A stretch of DNA of 64,000 nt from Lineus longissimus (GCF_910592395.1 NC_088310.1:11727501-11791500), one strand, 5' to 3'. Positions 42,110 to 53,393 are shown, counted from the stretch's first letter. Notes: a model not told the origin generated them from the letters alone. Numbers and translations: made by a program.

Positions 42110-44700
42110 ATGTAAACGGAACATATTATTCTGGATGAAACATTAATTAGTAGTTTCATTAAGAAAAAAGTGTAAAAAGTCCTGAGGTTTGCTGTTTACG
42201 TGACTTTGAACAGCGGTCGTCGCCCGAAAATTTGCAATTTTTTCACGTAATTTTGTTGAATAAATGCACCTAACTCATCAAAAACATCGCGCGTGCTCAG
42301 AAGTAATGACTGATATTTATTGTTATATGTATCTTTGACTGAATAACACGATAGTAAAAATGATTATTTCTGTCGCACGGCTGGAAAATACGTTTAAGTT
42401 GCCTCTGATTTTTGTCAGAAAATGTTGCAGCCGGATTTAGGTTCCGACCCCACCCGAAGTTGAGCCGAAGAGGCCCCGAACACTAGGATCGCTACCATCG
42501 CTACAAAACGTGTTCAAGAATACTGATTATGAAAACTTGTCCAATAGCCCATCCTGCCGTCCCATCCCTCCTTTCATGAGACCACCATTGCCCAAATTTA
42601 ATGACAAAATGATGCAAAGAAGAAACTTAACATTAAAGATAACTAATCCTCTCTTCTGCATCTTGAAACTCTTTAACAGTGAAACGCTAACATTGAAACA
42701 AGAACACCAATAACAAACAGACAGTCAATTGTTGAAGGGTGTAAAACACAATGCAAATTCAAATTCTTGCAAGTGGTGCTGTTGAACTTTTCAAGTGGAA
42801 GGAATCAAACTTATTTTCATTCGTGACGTTATTTGCTTATGATTGTTTACACCATTCAACAGCTTGACATGTTCATCAAACCCAATTGACTGGAGAAGTG
42901 AAAGTATTAGCTGAAAGATAAAGCAGAATTTTCCTGAATGACAACAGCATGGATGTACAATACAATTACACAGTCAAATTGATGACAAACTTCAAGTTAA
43001 ACCAATCACAATCTTGCAGGAAGATGTCCTGTAATAGGTTAAGTTTACACCTTTAACACTGGCATTGGTCATGCTGCTCAAATTACATACTTTATCAGCT
43101 TTTTGGTATTATCTTTTACTGATACAGCAACTCTAAAAATGAGATGATGGCAAGTTCTGTGCGCGATGTCTGGCACAAAATAACTCTTGTGGGGGTACTA
43201 ATGAGGCTATTCCCGGCTTTATAAGCATCATTGATGGCTTGGAAGCCCGTTCAGACCCAGGCCAGGGTCAGGGAAAATAAACTATCCATCCAAAGGTCGT
43301 CCAAAATTACCAGACAATGCCTATTATTGAGCCATGTCACACCTAGTAGGCCCTGGTGTTTTGGACCGTGAAGATCCACATTGTAATGTGTATATGATTT
43401 CTTTTCCTGAACTATGGCAGCCTTTTACAGGCAAATTTGGCAAAAAAGTGCCTAAACATAGGCAACTAAAATTACCAAACAAACAAAAGATATATCATTA
43501 TGAGAAAGTTTATTTTCACAGAGGATATACAGAGAAATTTCTGAAGAATCAGCCGGATTGCCCAACAGTAGTAGTAGACATCTCAGTCACCTGGATCTTT
43601 TCGGAAGTGAAGCATCATGGCTCATGCTTTACTGTTTGAGCACATCCACACAAATCGATAGTATTCCTGGTCAATATCAATGATGATATGGTGGAACACA
43701 TGACATACCTCCAGTCTCATAACATAACATAACACTCACTCAGTCACTGTTGCTCTGACATTTCTGACGACTATTCTACCAGTAGCTTTATCAAAAGGCT
43801 CAAAATCATCTGGTCATTTGGCCACAAGTTGTAGAAATTATAGTCAGACTAAGCATATTCATCAACAGAACTCAAACAGGCTACCATCATGCCATTCTCA
43901 CTTTTAACCACAACTTTTTTGAGACACGCTGTGCATTAAAATATGTTTACAATATCGCGTCGTGCACGCAATTGCCGCGAAAAACGGCTTGATTAACATC
44001 ACGTGATCCAAAACGTCATAAATATTAATGAGATTTCCTCGAAAAATCACCAAATTAAGTGGCAAAAAAGAAATATTTAGGAAACCGGGTGCTCAAATGT
44101 TTTAAAAGATATGAATTCATTTAGGATTGGTCAACCACTTCGCAAAAAATCAATTTACCAAGTATCGCCGCAAAGCTGGAAAATATCTTTGAGTGAGGTA
44201 TGTTCAGCGAAGATTGCGAAAATATCATCTTTCGAAAAATTGATCAAACTCGGTTGATTTTGCTTGGAATTTGATGAAATAAACACCAATTTTTTCTTTC
44301 AATAACTAACAATTTCGCCATCTTTGATCAATCGCTCTCCCCGAACAGTCGTGCATGCTACAGAGGTTTTAGTCTCTGCCACAAATATGGCGCGAGTTAG
44401 TATCATATTGTTACCGATAGGTGACAGTAGCAGCGCAAGGCAGAGAGAAACGCTCTTTTGGCGCTGCGAACGGGGGCGTGGCCAACTGACTGTTTTAGAT
44501 ACGACCCGACTTGCGGCTGTTATACAACGTGGATTTCCGCAGAAATCCGCAGAAATCCGCAGAAAATCTAACTTGGCTACAGGGTGGCAACCTCAACCGC
44601 AGGTGAGAGTTTTTCATATAAGTAGTGTGCATTGTTATGCGCATGAAGTACTCCTGGTGACAAGGTCTCTGGGAATCCCCGTTATATGGTGTGCTGTATG
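42110..44700. other. No recognised gene, 42.1-44.7 kb
   Basis: The sequence between the two MULE-like copies. A plus-strand open frame at 43334-43639 (101 codons) has no recognised domain. Three copies of AAATCCGCAG lie at 44537-44567. No other feature was seen. Confidence 0.5.
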
Positions 44701-44713
44701 CGCCGTAAATCAC

Positions 44714-45723
44714 GGTAGTTGATAAAGTATGGAATTAGTGAAACCTTGGAAACACTGATAAACCTTGGAATATTCAATGTAAACCATGGAATCACTGTGC
44801 AAATAGCGCGGGAAATCGGGTGCGTTCCTTCCACGATTTATACCCTCCCAACTGACAGTCTCGTCCCAGCTGACTTTATTGATAGCAATTTGCCAGTTAG
44901 TTCAGAAGCCAACATTTTTAATGTGGAGGATGACGTCATCAATTGGCAATGCGCTTTGGTCGTTAAAATATTTTATTTCTCTTCAATGGAAGCAAAAATT
45001 AGTTTTTATGATTGTTTTGTATTCCATAGACGATAAAGTATTATGCTCGGTACTAGATGCACGAGATCGTAGGACAAACACACACGTGAATAAAAAAAAC
45101 CGCTTAGAACTGGTGACGTCACAAAGATCTCTGCATCCCTCGATGCGTACTGGAAGATGTAAGAAATCGCTCACGGCGAAGGAAATTTTTCATCCGCAAA
45201 CTTCGGTAATAAACATACATGACTAGGCTTCTTTTATTCATCGTTTGTTATAAAATATCAGTCAATCATAGACAATTAGGCCTAGACATAGTCGTCAACC
45301 TTATCCATGCATAATGCATGACAGGCCCCCAATTTTCTCTGTATCACCCTGTATGAACAGACCGATCCGTAGTTCAAATAGGCCCCGCGTGGTGGTGGCG
45401 TATTTATAAGAGGAGCGCTATTGGTCCATATTATGGGTGTGTGGTGGGCGTGTCTTCCCATATTTGGGAGATCAGTACTGTACACTGGAGGCGAGGTACA
45501 ACTGGGTTGTTCTAAAATATAGACTATTGAATCGGATATGCGACAGATTTCTAAATTACCATAAAATTCCGATCTGATCATGTAAGAATAAGCTCCAAAT
45601 GTTGATTCGTAACCACGTTAGGTTCGAATGGCATTACTTCATGTTTTTATGCATTTTTAGGACTGATTCCAAGGTTTATCACTGGTTCCAAGGTTTCACT
45701 GATTCCAAGCTTTATCAACTACC
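44714..45723. mobile_element. MULE-like non-autonomous element, copy R
   Basis: 1010 bp, in inverse orientation to copy L, with its own exact 9-bp target duplication GTAAATCAC (44705-44713 and 45724-45732). Nearly identical to copy L except for a segment near 45335-45380 that is replaced by unrelated sequence. Because each copy has a different duplication, these are two separate insertions, not one element with a duplicated end. Confidence 0.85.
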
Positions 45724-45770
45724 GTAAATCACAAGCACCTTGTAGTTGGAAATAAACTTATACTCTAGAC

Positions 45771-46735
45771 TATGGCAAGCCAAAGCGGAATTTATTCAAG
45801 ACTTTAGAATTACCATTCAAGAAGTTAAATATAAGTTCAAGAAGGAAATATATGTTCAAGACTAAAATATGTTCAACCTTGAATCAAATGTTTTCAACCT
45901 TGAATAAAATATGTTCAACCTTGAATAAAATATGCTCAACCTTGAATAAAATATGTCCAACCTTGAACAAAATATATTCAACCTTGAACAAAATATATTC
46001 AAGACTCACGTGACCATATTCAAGACGCACGTGACCACAAAATTGATGACGTAGAGCGTAGAATCTGTGGTACTTCTGATGCGTTCTGTTTCACGACATG
46101 ATTGATTGCCTGTATAGCCTAAACACTCAAACATGTCAAAAGACAACGAGAATCCGATACAGTGGTGTCGGCCTTAAGAATGAAAGGTGAGAGGCATTGC
46201 GCATTTTGAACCTATAATTTGCCTGATATGTCTGTGAAACATGTATCGACTCTGACATTCACTCGGCATCCATGTCATGATGTGTAGGATTACAGTACAT
46301 GTCAGGTGTAGGCGGCTAGGTACGTGTACAACCATGTGTCAAAACCTCATGCGAACAATTCGAGCTCCGAAACGCAACACAAGTATCATGGGTTCGGGAA
46401 AGTCCGGACGCGGGTTCGGGAAAGTCCGTAAAGCATCAAAACATGAGCAACTACGTCATCAATTTTGTGGTCACGTGCGTCTTGAATATGGTCACGTGAG
46501 TCTTGAATATATTTTGTTCAAGGTTGAATATATTTTGTTCAAGGTTGGACATATTTTATTCAAGGTTGAACATATTTTATTCAAGGTTGAACATATTTTA
46601 TTCAAGGTTGAAAACATTTGATTCAAGGTTGAACATATTTTAGTCTTGAACATATACATTCCTTCTTGAACTTATATTTAACTTCTTGAATGATATTTCT
46701 AAAGTCTTGAATAAATTCCGCTTTGGCTTGCCATA
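45771..46735. mobile_element. Foldback element, copy C, with 6-bp target duplication
   Basis: Bounded by CTAGAC (45765-45770 and 46736-46741). Ends are TATGGCAAGCC and GGCTTGCCATA, the same 11 bp as copy B. The arms (45771-46053 and 46452-46735) are near-perfect inverted repeats of about 283 bp. Each holds about six copies of a 21-bp unit around TTCAACCTTGAATAAAATATG and two CACGTGACC E-box-like sites. The loop carries two copies of GGGTTCGGGAAAGTCCG (about 46392-46424). No transposase is encoded. Confidence 0.85.
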
Positions 46736-46741
46736 CTAGAC

Positions 46742-47144
46742 GGGCCGCGAAGTAAGTTTTTGTGATTGCTAAAAATAGACTCCAATGTGCAGTCGCATAT
46801 GGTTGGTTAGGTTCGAGCTGCAAGGAGATTGTCCTAACAATTTTTCGTAGACCAGAATTCAGTTCGTCATCGACTTATATTTGAAGGAGGCATATGCCGT
46901 AACGAACATCAATCCGGGCATCAATCACACTTGAAAGCAGCCTCGTAATGTGTTCCGTTAGGGAAGGAACCACGGTGGTGTCGAAGATAACATGCAAAGT
47001 TTATCAACACCAAGAAAAAAAGAGGGAAGAGTCGATCGGAATGGCATGAATGGCGCTCCAGAGGATTAAAATCTGACCGATGAAATGTGCAGATAAATGG
47101 TAGTTCTTGCCTCCGATTTATGATTTATGTTGTTATTTGTATAA
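46742..47144. other. No recognised gene, 46.7-47.1 kb
   Basis: Ordinary intergenic sequence between the foldback element and element Y copy 2; nothing was recognised. Confidence 0.5.
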
Positions 47145-48374
47145 TAGGGAGCTCTTGAGCGAGCTATCTGGTTAGAGTCGAATGTGACTGTGTAATAAAC
47201 TATACCGTCAACGAAAAAAACTTGACCCGGTTGACCGGAACCAGAAAACCTCCGCGCCCAGGTGACATTTTTGCACGCGAATCGTATACGCAAATGCACA
47301 GCAATTTACCTGGGGAGAGATTTTCTTTTTCCAAAACAATTCAGCGGGACGCGATGATGTTTACGCAGAGTAGCCGCTGTTCGGTTGGAGATTTCGTCAA
47401 AACAGGGCCGAATCAAAGTGTGACGATACCCTGGGGCGAATCGAAATGCATCAAACAACAGTCTGCATCGATGCCAGAGATCATTTTTCTCTTTCCGCGA
47501 AGAAATCGTGCTTTGAACTGGCAAAATACCGCAAAAGATTTTCAGTCTGCTAACTTTTCCGTAGTACACATTGGCACCAACATGATCGGTCCGGGGCTGC
47601 CCGTTTCTACGACCATTTCGTCAATATCATGGGGTGTGGCAAGATGTCGACGGTCTGGTCGCATTTATAATGCAATAATCTTGAAAGTACATTGGTCTCA
47701 ATGTCTATTTCCTCGTTTCCATGACAAAATCCTACCGTGAAACCTGAAACCACTCGTCCACAACATTTCAATTTTCCTTAGAAAGCGCATGCGCACTAAC
47801 TCAAACGCACGCATCTGACCAAGTTTCAACGTCGTCTAGACATACATTCATGCATAGACTGATGTAGCACAATGCATGAGACACCCTGTATAACGCAAAT
47901 TTGAAAAAATTTCACCTCTATGCCTTATAACTTAAAGATTAACACTTGATCACCACTGGCTAGTGAGACCTCAAAATATTCAGGACACGGGGTCGGCTAA
48001 TGTCTTTTTGAATTCAAATCTTACACTCGGGTCTTGGGATCATTATGCCTATCTCCGGGCAAAAATACATATCCTTCTCCTGTTGTGTTTAGTTTCCCAC
48101 ATTCTCCCCACCTATTTTCTATACTGCGACAGCGTCTATTGGGTCAACTGCCATGATGGCATCATCCTAACTCTATCCCCCCCTCTCCCAACCACCATCT
48201 ACTCGCCATAATTGACATTTACGTGCAGCCAACTGCTTCTTCTGTCAACTGCCATGATGGCATCATCCTAACTATATCCCCCCCTCACCACCACCACCAC
48301 CACCACCGTCCCCCCCTTCCCCACCACCATCCGAGTCTTCTCGCTCACCAGCCCTATTAACGAAAAGCTCCCTA
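47145..48374. mobile_element. Non-autonomous element Y, copy 2
   Basis: Starts TAGGGAGCTCTTGAGCGAGC and ends CGAAAAGCTCCCTA. It shares most of its body with 14940-15900, with an extra stretch of about 50 bp near 47177-47225 and a duplicated module containing CAACTGCCATGATGGCATCAT (48148 and 48248). The minus-strand frame at 47569-47306 is a diverged version of the open frame in copy 1. No transposase is recognisable. Confidence 0.65.
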
Positions 48375-49525
48375 TCAAGGCCTGAGTCTTCCTCATATTA
48401 TAATTATCATTAAATATTATGCGCGTATTTACTGGCGGGTTTGTGATTTTTCCGAGGATTTCCGCGGAAATCCGCGTTTTATAACTGCCGCCCGACTTGA
48501 TACATTTTTGAGTGGTGCACAATGAAAATGTACAGGGCGGGTCCTGGGCGTGGTGGTGGAATTGTCTTGGTGTTGAAGGCATGATGATGATGGCCCTGCT
48601 TAAGATAGCTGCTTGTGTCTTATAAAGTTTGCGAAATCTTTATTGGTGTAATAAAAAAGTGTATTAAGAGTATATCAGAAATAAATTAGCCCAATTTCCC
48701 AATGTTGAGGTTTTATAACAGCATCCTTACCGGAGAGTATATTTCAACAGATGGGGGGGGGGGGGGTGAGTGGCCGATAGGCCTAACAAAACTGCTCTGA
48801 TAGAGGGAAACGCTTAAATCATGTATATATAGGAGTACCTATGTGTATCTTTAGGTGTGTGCACTGGTTCTGAAGATATATTACAAACAAACATTGACCG
48901 CCATTCCGGTTTAGGCTCCATCACACCCCCACCCCTTTGCTCGACCCCGATAGTGATCTGGCGGGAATTTTGAATTTTGAATTGTTCACCAAAAAAATGG
49001 AGAACTTAGACAGCAATATTAAGGGGGCTCTCTCCAACTTTCGGAGGGGTTTCTGTGCCGAATTGCTGACAGCCGAGGAAAGGAGATGTTCATGGCATTC
49101 TACAACGAACTTGATGGTGTTGCAGGGTGCCTGGCTCAGAAGTGCAGCCCTGACGTGTATGGCCGGGCGGAGGCGAGGAAGCACCAACTGGTGCAGGTAA
49201 TGAACTGACAGTTGTATTTCTAATTTCCATTTCATACAGGGACGTAAAAAGCATAGTAGGCCTAAGTCAATTGGGTTATTTGTGTCATTCCCGAGCTTAG
49301 AAAGGGAAATATTGATCCCAAGCCGACGATTCCCGAAGCCTTCCGAATGGTAATTTGCAAGAGGTGGCGAACAATGACGTCAGCTTCTACAATAGTTGCT
49401 TTTACACGAGGACGGTTTTAGCCCTCCTCACCTCGAGCCACTTGAAGCCGGATCACCTGTAACTGGCTTTGCGCTGTCTACACGGAGACGGATCAAATCG
49501 CCGGCCCCAGGTCAGTTCAGGCTAC
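48375..49525. other. No recognised gene, 48.4-49.5 kb
   Basis: Contains a G homopolymer at 48752-48765 and a short region (48937-49200) in which two frames look coding: MENLDSNIKGALSNF, then EMFMAFYNELDGV with a possible donor at about 49197 (CAG/GTAATG). It could be one exon with a frameshift. No family was recognised and no acceptor or partner exon found, so it is not called. Confidence 0.35.
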
Positions 49526-49590
49526 TTAACCCTTTGGAGTTCAAGCATGTTTTCGAATATGCTACCCCTTGGAGTTCAAGCCTGTTTTAG
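49526..49590. mobile_element. piggyBac 3' end: TTAA target and terminal repeat
   Basis: TTAA (49526-49529) is directly followed by CCCTTTGGAGTTCAAGC, with a second near-copy CCCCTTGGAGTTCAAGCC at about 49564. TTAA targeting and a CCC-starting end are hallmarks of piggyBac elements. The end faces the transposase 3' portion at 50260. I did not find the matching 5' end beyond 59283. Confidence 0.65.
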
Positions 49591-50259
49591 GCTTTTTAGG
49601 CTTTTTTGGTACCTTGTTTTTGGCAGGCTGTAGCTCAAAAGTGATTGATCTGATGTCTTTGGAGTAATAGAAAAGTTTGATCGGTAGTTCATGGGCCTTG
49701 TTAGGAGTGCTGGTAGAAGTGTATATCAAAATCGGTTTTTGAGTAAAAACACCCAAAATTGTTGAGAAATCAACAATTTTGGAAAAAATTTTGGGAAAAT
49801 GAAAAAAACACATTTTCTTTTTTATTATTGTGTTTATTTCACGTTTTCATCAACAAGTAATACATAAACAGTGCAAAAAAAGTAACTTTGGTTATATACA
49901 GCCCGTTTTGGGGTAAAAACACAGTTTTTTGAAATTATCAAAATCCGCCATTTTGCAGAATATCATCCACCTTTGGCTACTCTCTCTAAAAATGTCCTGA
50001 ACAGTTTTATGAATTGAAACACTAAACAATAACATGAACAATATGTACAGGAAGGCCTCAGCCTTATTTTACTCCACACCTGTGGATCAACAGTTGGTTT
50101 TTGGGGTGAAAAATGTTAATTTTGTGGCAAATTGTGCAAAATTTGATAAATGTTGAAAATAATAACGAATAAATTGCAATATATATTCAGTGAAACAAAG
50201 ACACTTTGATTCTGTGAGGATATCACAATTTATTTGTTGTTATTATTTCTTAGTTGTGC

Positions 50260-51015
50260 TTAGTTGCGAAAGTTCTCATTATAGTGGCGCTTGTAGTCCC
50301 GACGTTTATGGTATATCTCAAAGCATGGGGTAACACAAAGTCCGATCATTCCCGGACAGTTTCTGCACTTGTACGTGACTTGTTTCCTCTTGCCTTGTTT
50401 TCTGGGATCACGGTTGCTGCATACCTCACAGTCTGGCTTCGATTTCTCAAGTTTCTCCAGAAAGTGGCGTTCCGTCAAGCGCAGCTCAGGGGGAAGCTCA
50501 TTATGGGTCTGAGCCATATCCTTTCTTGGGCCGCGGGTGAGCAGCCAACCAACAAGATCAAGCCTGAATTCCCTGTGTTCACACCTCATAACATCCTCTG
50601 GTGCGGCCACAGATTTCTTCAGAATATAGGCATTGCTGATTGCGGTGTTCAGCAGTTGGAATAGAATTTTCTTCCACCACTTTACTGACTTATGCGTATC
50701 CATGTAGTAAGAGTTGTACTGGTCGCTCCGATCTACGCCACCCATGTACTTATTGTACTCATCTACTGCTATCGGTCTAGCGATCTGCCTGAAGCCACCT
50801 TGCGTGTGCTTGTCACGAATCCTCTTGTTACGCTCGCCAGCCGGGTGAACTGAGGAGAGCATACAGACAGGGCGTTTATCCATCCACCCAACAGCAAGAA
50901 GCTCATCCTTTGCTTTGAAGACAGGAGACAAGTCAATGAGAGTCTGTTTTCTAGTCTTGTTTGTGAAGCGTTTTAGAATGTCTGGGTTCCCCACTCTGTT
51001 CGGTTTTACAGTGCC
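50260..51015 (-). pseudogene. piggyBac transposase, C-terminal part
   Basis: The open frame includes the conserved MGGVDRSDQ, with the third catalytic aspartate and its neighbour, then WWKKILFQLL and a C-terminal cysteine-rich domain (CEVCSNR, CRNCPG, LCVTPCFEIYH) that binds the element ends. It starts abruptly at the BEL 5' LTR (51021). The N-terminal part lies beyond the BEL at 58059-59283; joining at the duplicated GCATG would be in phase, so the BEL split an existing gene. Confidence 0.9.
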
Positions 51016-51020
51016 GCATG

Positions 51021-51382
51021 TGTTTGGGTGTGAAATAGACAGTTTAGTAAACGCCTATTAGGCACCTTCTCCATAGAGTTATACCCTATACTACACTATA
51101 CGCGAACAATGGCTTCACAAAGGGTGCATGACCATGAAACTATTGTTCGCGTATAGTATAGTATAGAGTATAGCTCTATGGAATAGGTGCCTTATGGACC
51201 CTATTGACATGAGTGATCGAATCTATTTACAGACTTTTATTATGATGTAATTTTTAACCTACGTGTTGTATTGTGTAAATGTTATGTTTTTTAGTCTAGA
51301 ATATACAGTCCTCAATGAAAGAAGTGCGTGTTCTGAGTGAGTTCTTCATGATGAGATAGAAATGATACCGAACGATTAAACA
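51021..51382 (+). mobile_element. BEL/Pao retrotransposon, 5' LTR
   Basis: Begins TGTTTGGGTGTGAAATAG and ends CGATTAAACA. Target duplication GCATG flanks the whole element (51016-51020 and 58059-58063). It is 134 bp longer than the 3' LTR because of the MITE at 51061-51191. Outside the MITE only two substitutions distinguish the LTRs. TGGTCTCTCC starts directly after the LTR and is the candidate primer-binding site. Confidence 0.95.
51061..51191. mobile_element. 131-bp MITE in BEL 5' LTR
   Basis: Starts GGCACCTTCTCCATAGAG and ends with its imperfect inverse (CTCTATGGAATAGGTGCC). The inverted ends are about 55 bp, so it is almost entirely palindromic. TTA is duplicated (51058-51060 and 51192-51194), and the 3' LTR shows the empty site. 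A TTA target with GG ends suits PIF/Harbinger-type elements. Confidence 0.9.
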
Positions 51383-51427
51383 TGGTCTCTCCGACCGGAT
51401 ATGGTGCGAACGAATGAATTGATACAG

Positions 51428-51538
51428 TGAACCCATTCGGGGTTGAAATAGTGAACCCATTCGGGGTTGAAATAGTGAACCCATTCGGGGTCGAAATAGT
51501 GAACCCATACGGGGTCGAAATAGCGAACCCATACGGGT
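51428..51538 (+). repeat. 24-bp tandem repeats in BEL leader
   Basis: Nearly five copies of a 24-bp unit around ATAGTGAACCCATTCGGGG, ending with variants CCCATACGGGG. A further lone copy (GCGAACCCAATCGGGG) is at 51602. It lies between the 5' LTR and gag, where packaging and dimerisation signals normally are. Confidence 0.9.
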
Positions 51539-51641
51539 TATTTGGATAGTATAGTATAGTATAGTTTGGATGGTATAGTACAGTTTGGTGACTTAATTTG
51601 TGGCGAACCCAATCGGGGTCTTATATATAGTGTTATAGTTT

Positions 51642-53105
51642 GTGGAATTCATCATGGAACGACTGGTGAAAAAGAGAGATGGTCTTAACCATCAAATGAG
51701 ATTCATTCATGACTCTTTGAGTAAATTATATGGTCTGAAAACTTTAGATCCTGCGCTTGTCTCTAAAAGGGACTTGGAAAAGAAGTCGAAATCAGTTGAA
51801 ACGTACGAAGAACGATATAAGCAGTATTACGAAGAAATGAACGATCTTGCTGATGAGGAAGATATTCCCGAACTAGACAAATATTACGCAGAGTTTCAGA
51901 TTATGTGCAGTGGGATAACGAATATGATTGAGAAACTGATGGATACGTATTTCCCACCCGTGGAATCGAAATCGGAGGATAGCAGTGCTGTAATGCAAAT
52001 GGTAAAGGAACTTTGTGAATCGCAGTTGCTTTCCACTTTTAGTGACATAGCTACAAGCAAAACAAAGTCATCCGATGGTGAACAATTTGCAAGACTGCCT
52101 AAATTAGAGTTGAAAACATTTAGTGGTGGATACACCGAATGGAATGAGTTTTTTAACATTTTCGTGTGTGCTGTTCATGAGCGGAGGAATTTGGCACCTG
52201 TACAAAAGCTGCAATATCTCAAATCGTGTTTGAAGGGCGAGGCTCTAAATGTAGTGAAACAGTTGACTCTGATAGATGAGAACTATGAGCTCGCGATAAG
52301 ACAGTTGAAAATGCGCTATGACAATTTGAAAACGATTCGAGATGCTCATTTCCAGATTATATTTAATCTAGCAGCCTTGCAGTCACAATCAGCAGTTGGT
52401 ATTAGGAAATTAGTAGCCAAGTTGTTTGAGAACGTACAGTCGTTGCAGAATCTAAAGGAACCGATTCAGTTCTGGGATTCTTGGCTCATTTACGTTTTAA
52501 AGACAAAGTTGGACCAAGACACACGTTTAGAGTGGGAACGGCATGTCTCTACCAATGATAATCCGAAGTTTTCTGACATGGTGAAATTTCTAAATGAGTT
52601 TGCAAACGCAATGGAATTATCAGAAACCAAGTCAGCAAAGGTTAAACGGCCTGTCGTGGAAACTACGTCACGTTCGAGTGGAAATGTGAGCTTGCATACG
52701 TCATCAGTTAATCAAAACGATCAGTGTTTTCTGTGCGGTAAGGAACACCGATTACCGCAATGCGAGGAGTTTCTTGCGCTGTCACAAGAGGAAAGGAAAC
52801 ACAAAGTACACGGTTTACGGTTGTGTCTAAACTGCTTTTCTCGGAAACATTTCGTGGCAATCTGTCCTAGACCAGCCAGTTGCCGTCAGTGTAACAGAAA
52901 GCATCACCCAACGTTACATTTTAATTCTAGTGGAAATGGAAGTGTTAACAAGGATTCACATTTTGCATGTCCAAGTGAGGAAAACATGGAAGTTCTTTTG
53001 TCCACAGCTTTAGTGTATGTGCATACAGCTGGTGGTCAATTACCATGTCGCGCATTGATAGACCCAGGATCACAAATCAGCTTTGTGACATCGGCTTTTG
53101 TGTAA
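51642..53105 (+). CDS. BEL/Pao gag and start of protease
   Basis: A 487-codon frame. It has an N-terminal coiled-coil-like region (1-115), the DUF1759-type gag core (LPKLELKTFSGGYTEWNEFF, about 148-290), and zinc-knuckle cysteine motifs (CFLCGKEHRLPQC, CLNCFSRKHFVAIC, CRQCNRKHHPTLH; about 363-430). It then enters the aspartic protease with ALIDPGSQ, where most relatives have D-S-G. It ends in TAA (53103-53105), but the same frame continues to 53393 with the remaining protease region, so the TAA is an internal stop in what should be one gag-pol frame. Confidence 0.85.
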   Translation: MEFIMERLVKKRDGLNHQMRFIHDSLSKLYGLKTLDPALVSKRDLEKKSKSVETYEERYKQYYEEMNDLADEEDIPELDKYYAEFQIMCSGITNMIEKLMDTYFPPVESKSEDSSAVMQMVKELCESQLLSTFSDIATSKTKSSDGEQFARLPKLELKTFSGGYTEWNEFFNIFVCAVHERRNLAPVQKLQYLKSCLKGEALNVVKQLTLIDENYELAIRQLKMRYDNLKTIRDAHFQIIFNLAALQSQSAVGIRKLVAKLFENVQSLQNLKEPIQFWDSWLIYVLKTKLDQDTRLEWERHVSTNDNPKFSDMVKFLNEFANAMELSETKSAKVKRPVVETTSRSSGNVSLHTSSVNQNDQCFLCGKEHRLPQCEEFLALSQEERKHKVHGLRLCLNCFSRKHFVAICPRPASCRQCNRKHHPTLHFNSSGNGSVNKDSHFACPSEENMEVLLSTALVYVHTAGGQLPCRALIDPGSQISFVTSAFV

Positions 53106-53114
53106 CGCGCTCGC

Positions 53115-53393
53115 TTGCGGAAGGTCCGGCTGAAATGTGACATTCAAGTTAGGGGTATTGGTGGCTGTTCTAAGGGTGCTGTGACGAACAAAGTTGAATG
53201 TGAATTATCTGCTATTAGTAGTTGTAGTAATCAGCCGAGTGTAGCATTTAGGCCCAATGTAATGGACAAGGTTACTAGTGGTGAATTGCCCCATGATAAG
53301 GTGAACATTCGTGATTGGCCCATGCTTCGAGGTCTGACTTTAGCTGATAAACATTGTGACGTACCAGGTCCCGTTAGGTCTGTCTCATTATAG
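53115..53393 (+). pseudogene. BEL/Pao protease continuation
   Basis: In phase with the gag frame after its TAA. It encodes VRLKCDIQVRGIGG and VNIRDWPMLRGLTLAD, typical of the protease-to-RT spacer of BEL elements. Homology stops abruptly at about 53375 where foreign sequence with a Harbinger transposase fragment begins. Confidence 0.75.

Noticed and set aside
43334-43639. 101-codon open frame between the MULE-like elements
   Set aside because: No recognised domain, repeat partner or splice context; kept only in the gap description.
43720-43737. CATAACATAACATAAC run resembling a reversed (TTATG)n LINE tail
   Set aside because: No LINE sequence adjoins it on the expected side; too short to interpret.
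44324-44722. 132-codon plus-strand frame ending at the MULE-like copy R
   Set aside because: Overlaps the 9-bp target site and the element end by chance; contains a simple AAATCCGCAG repeat and no domain.
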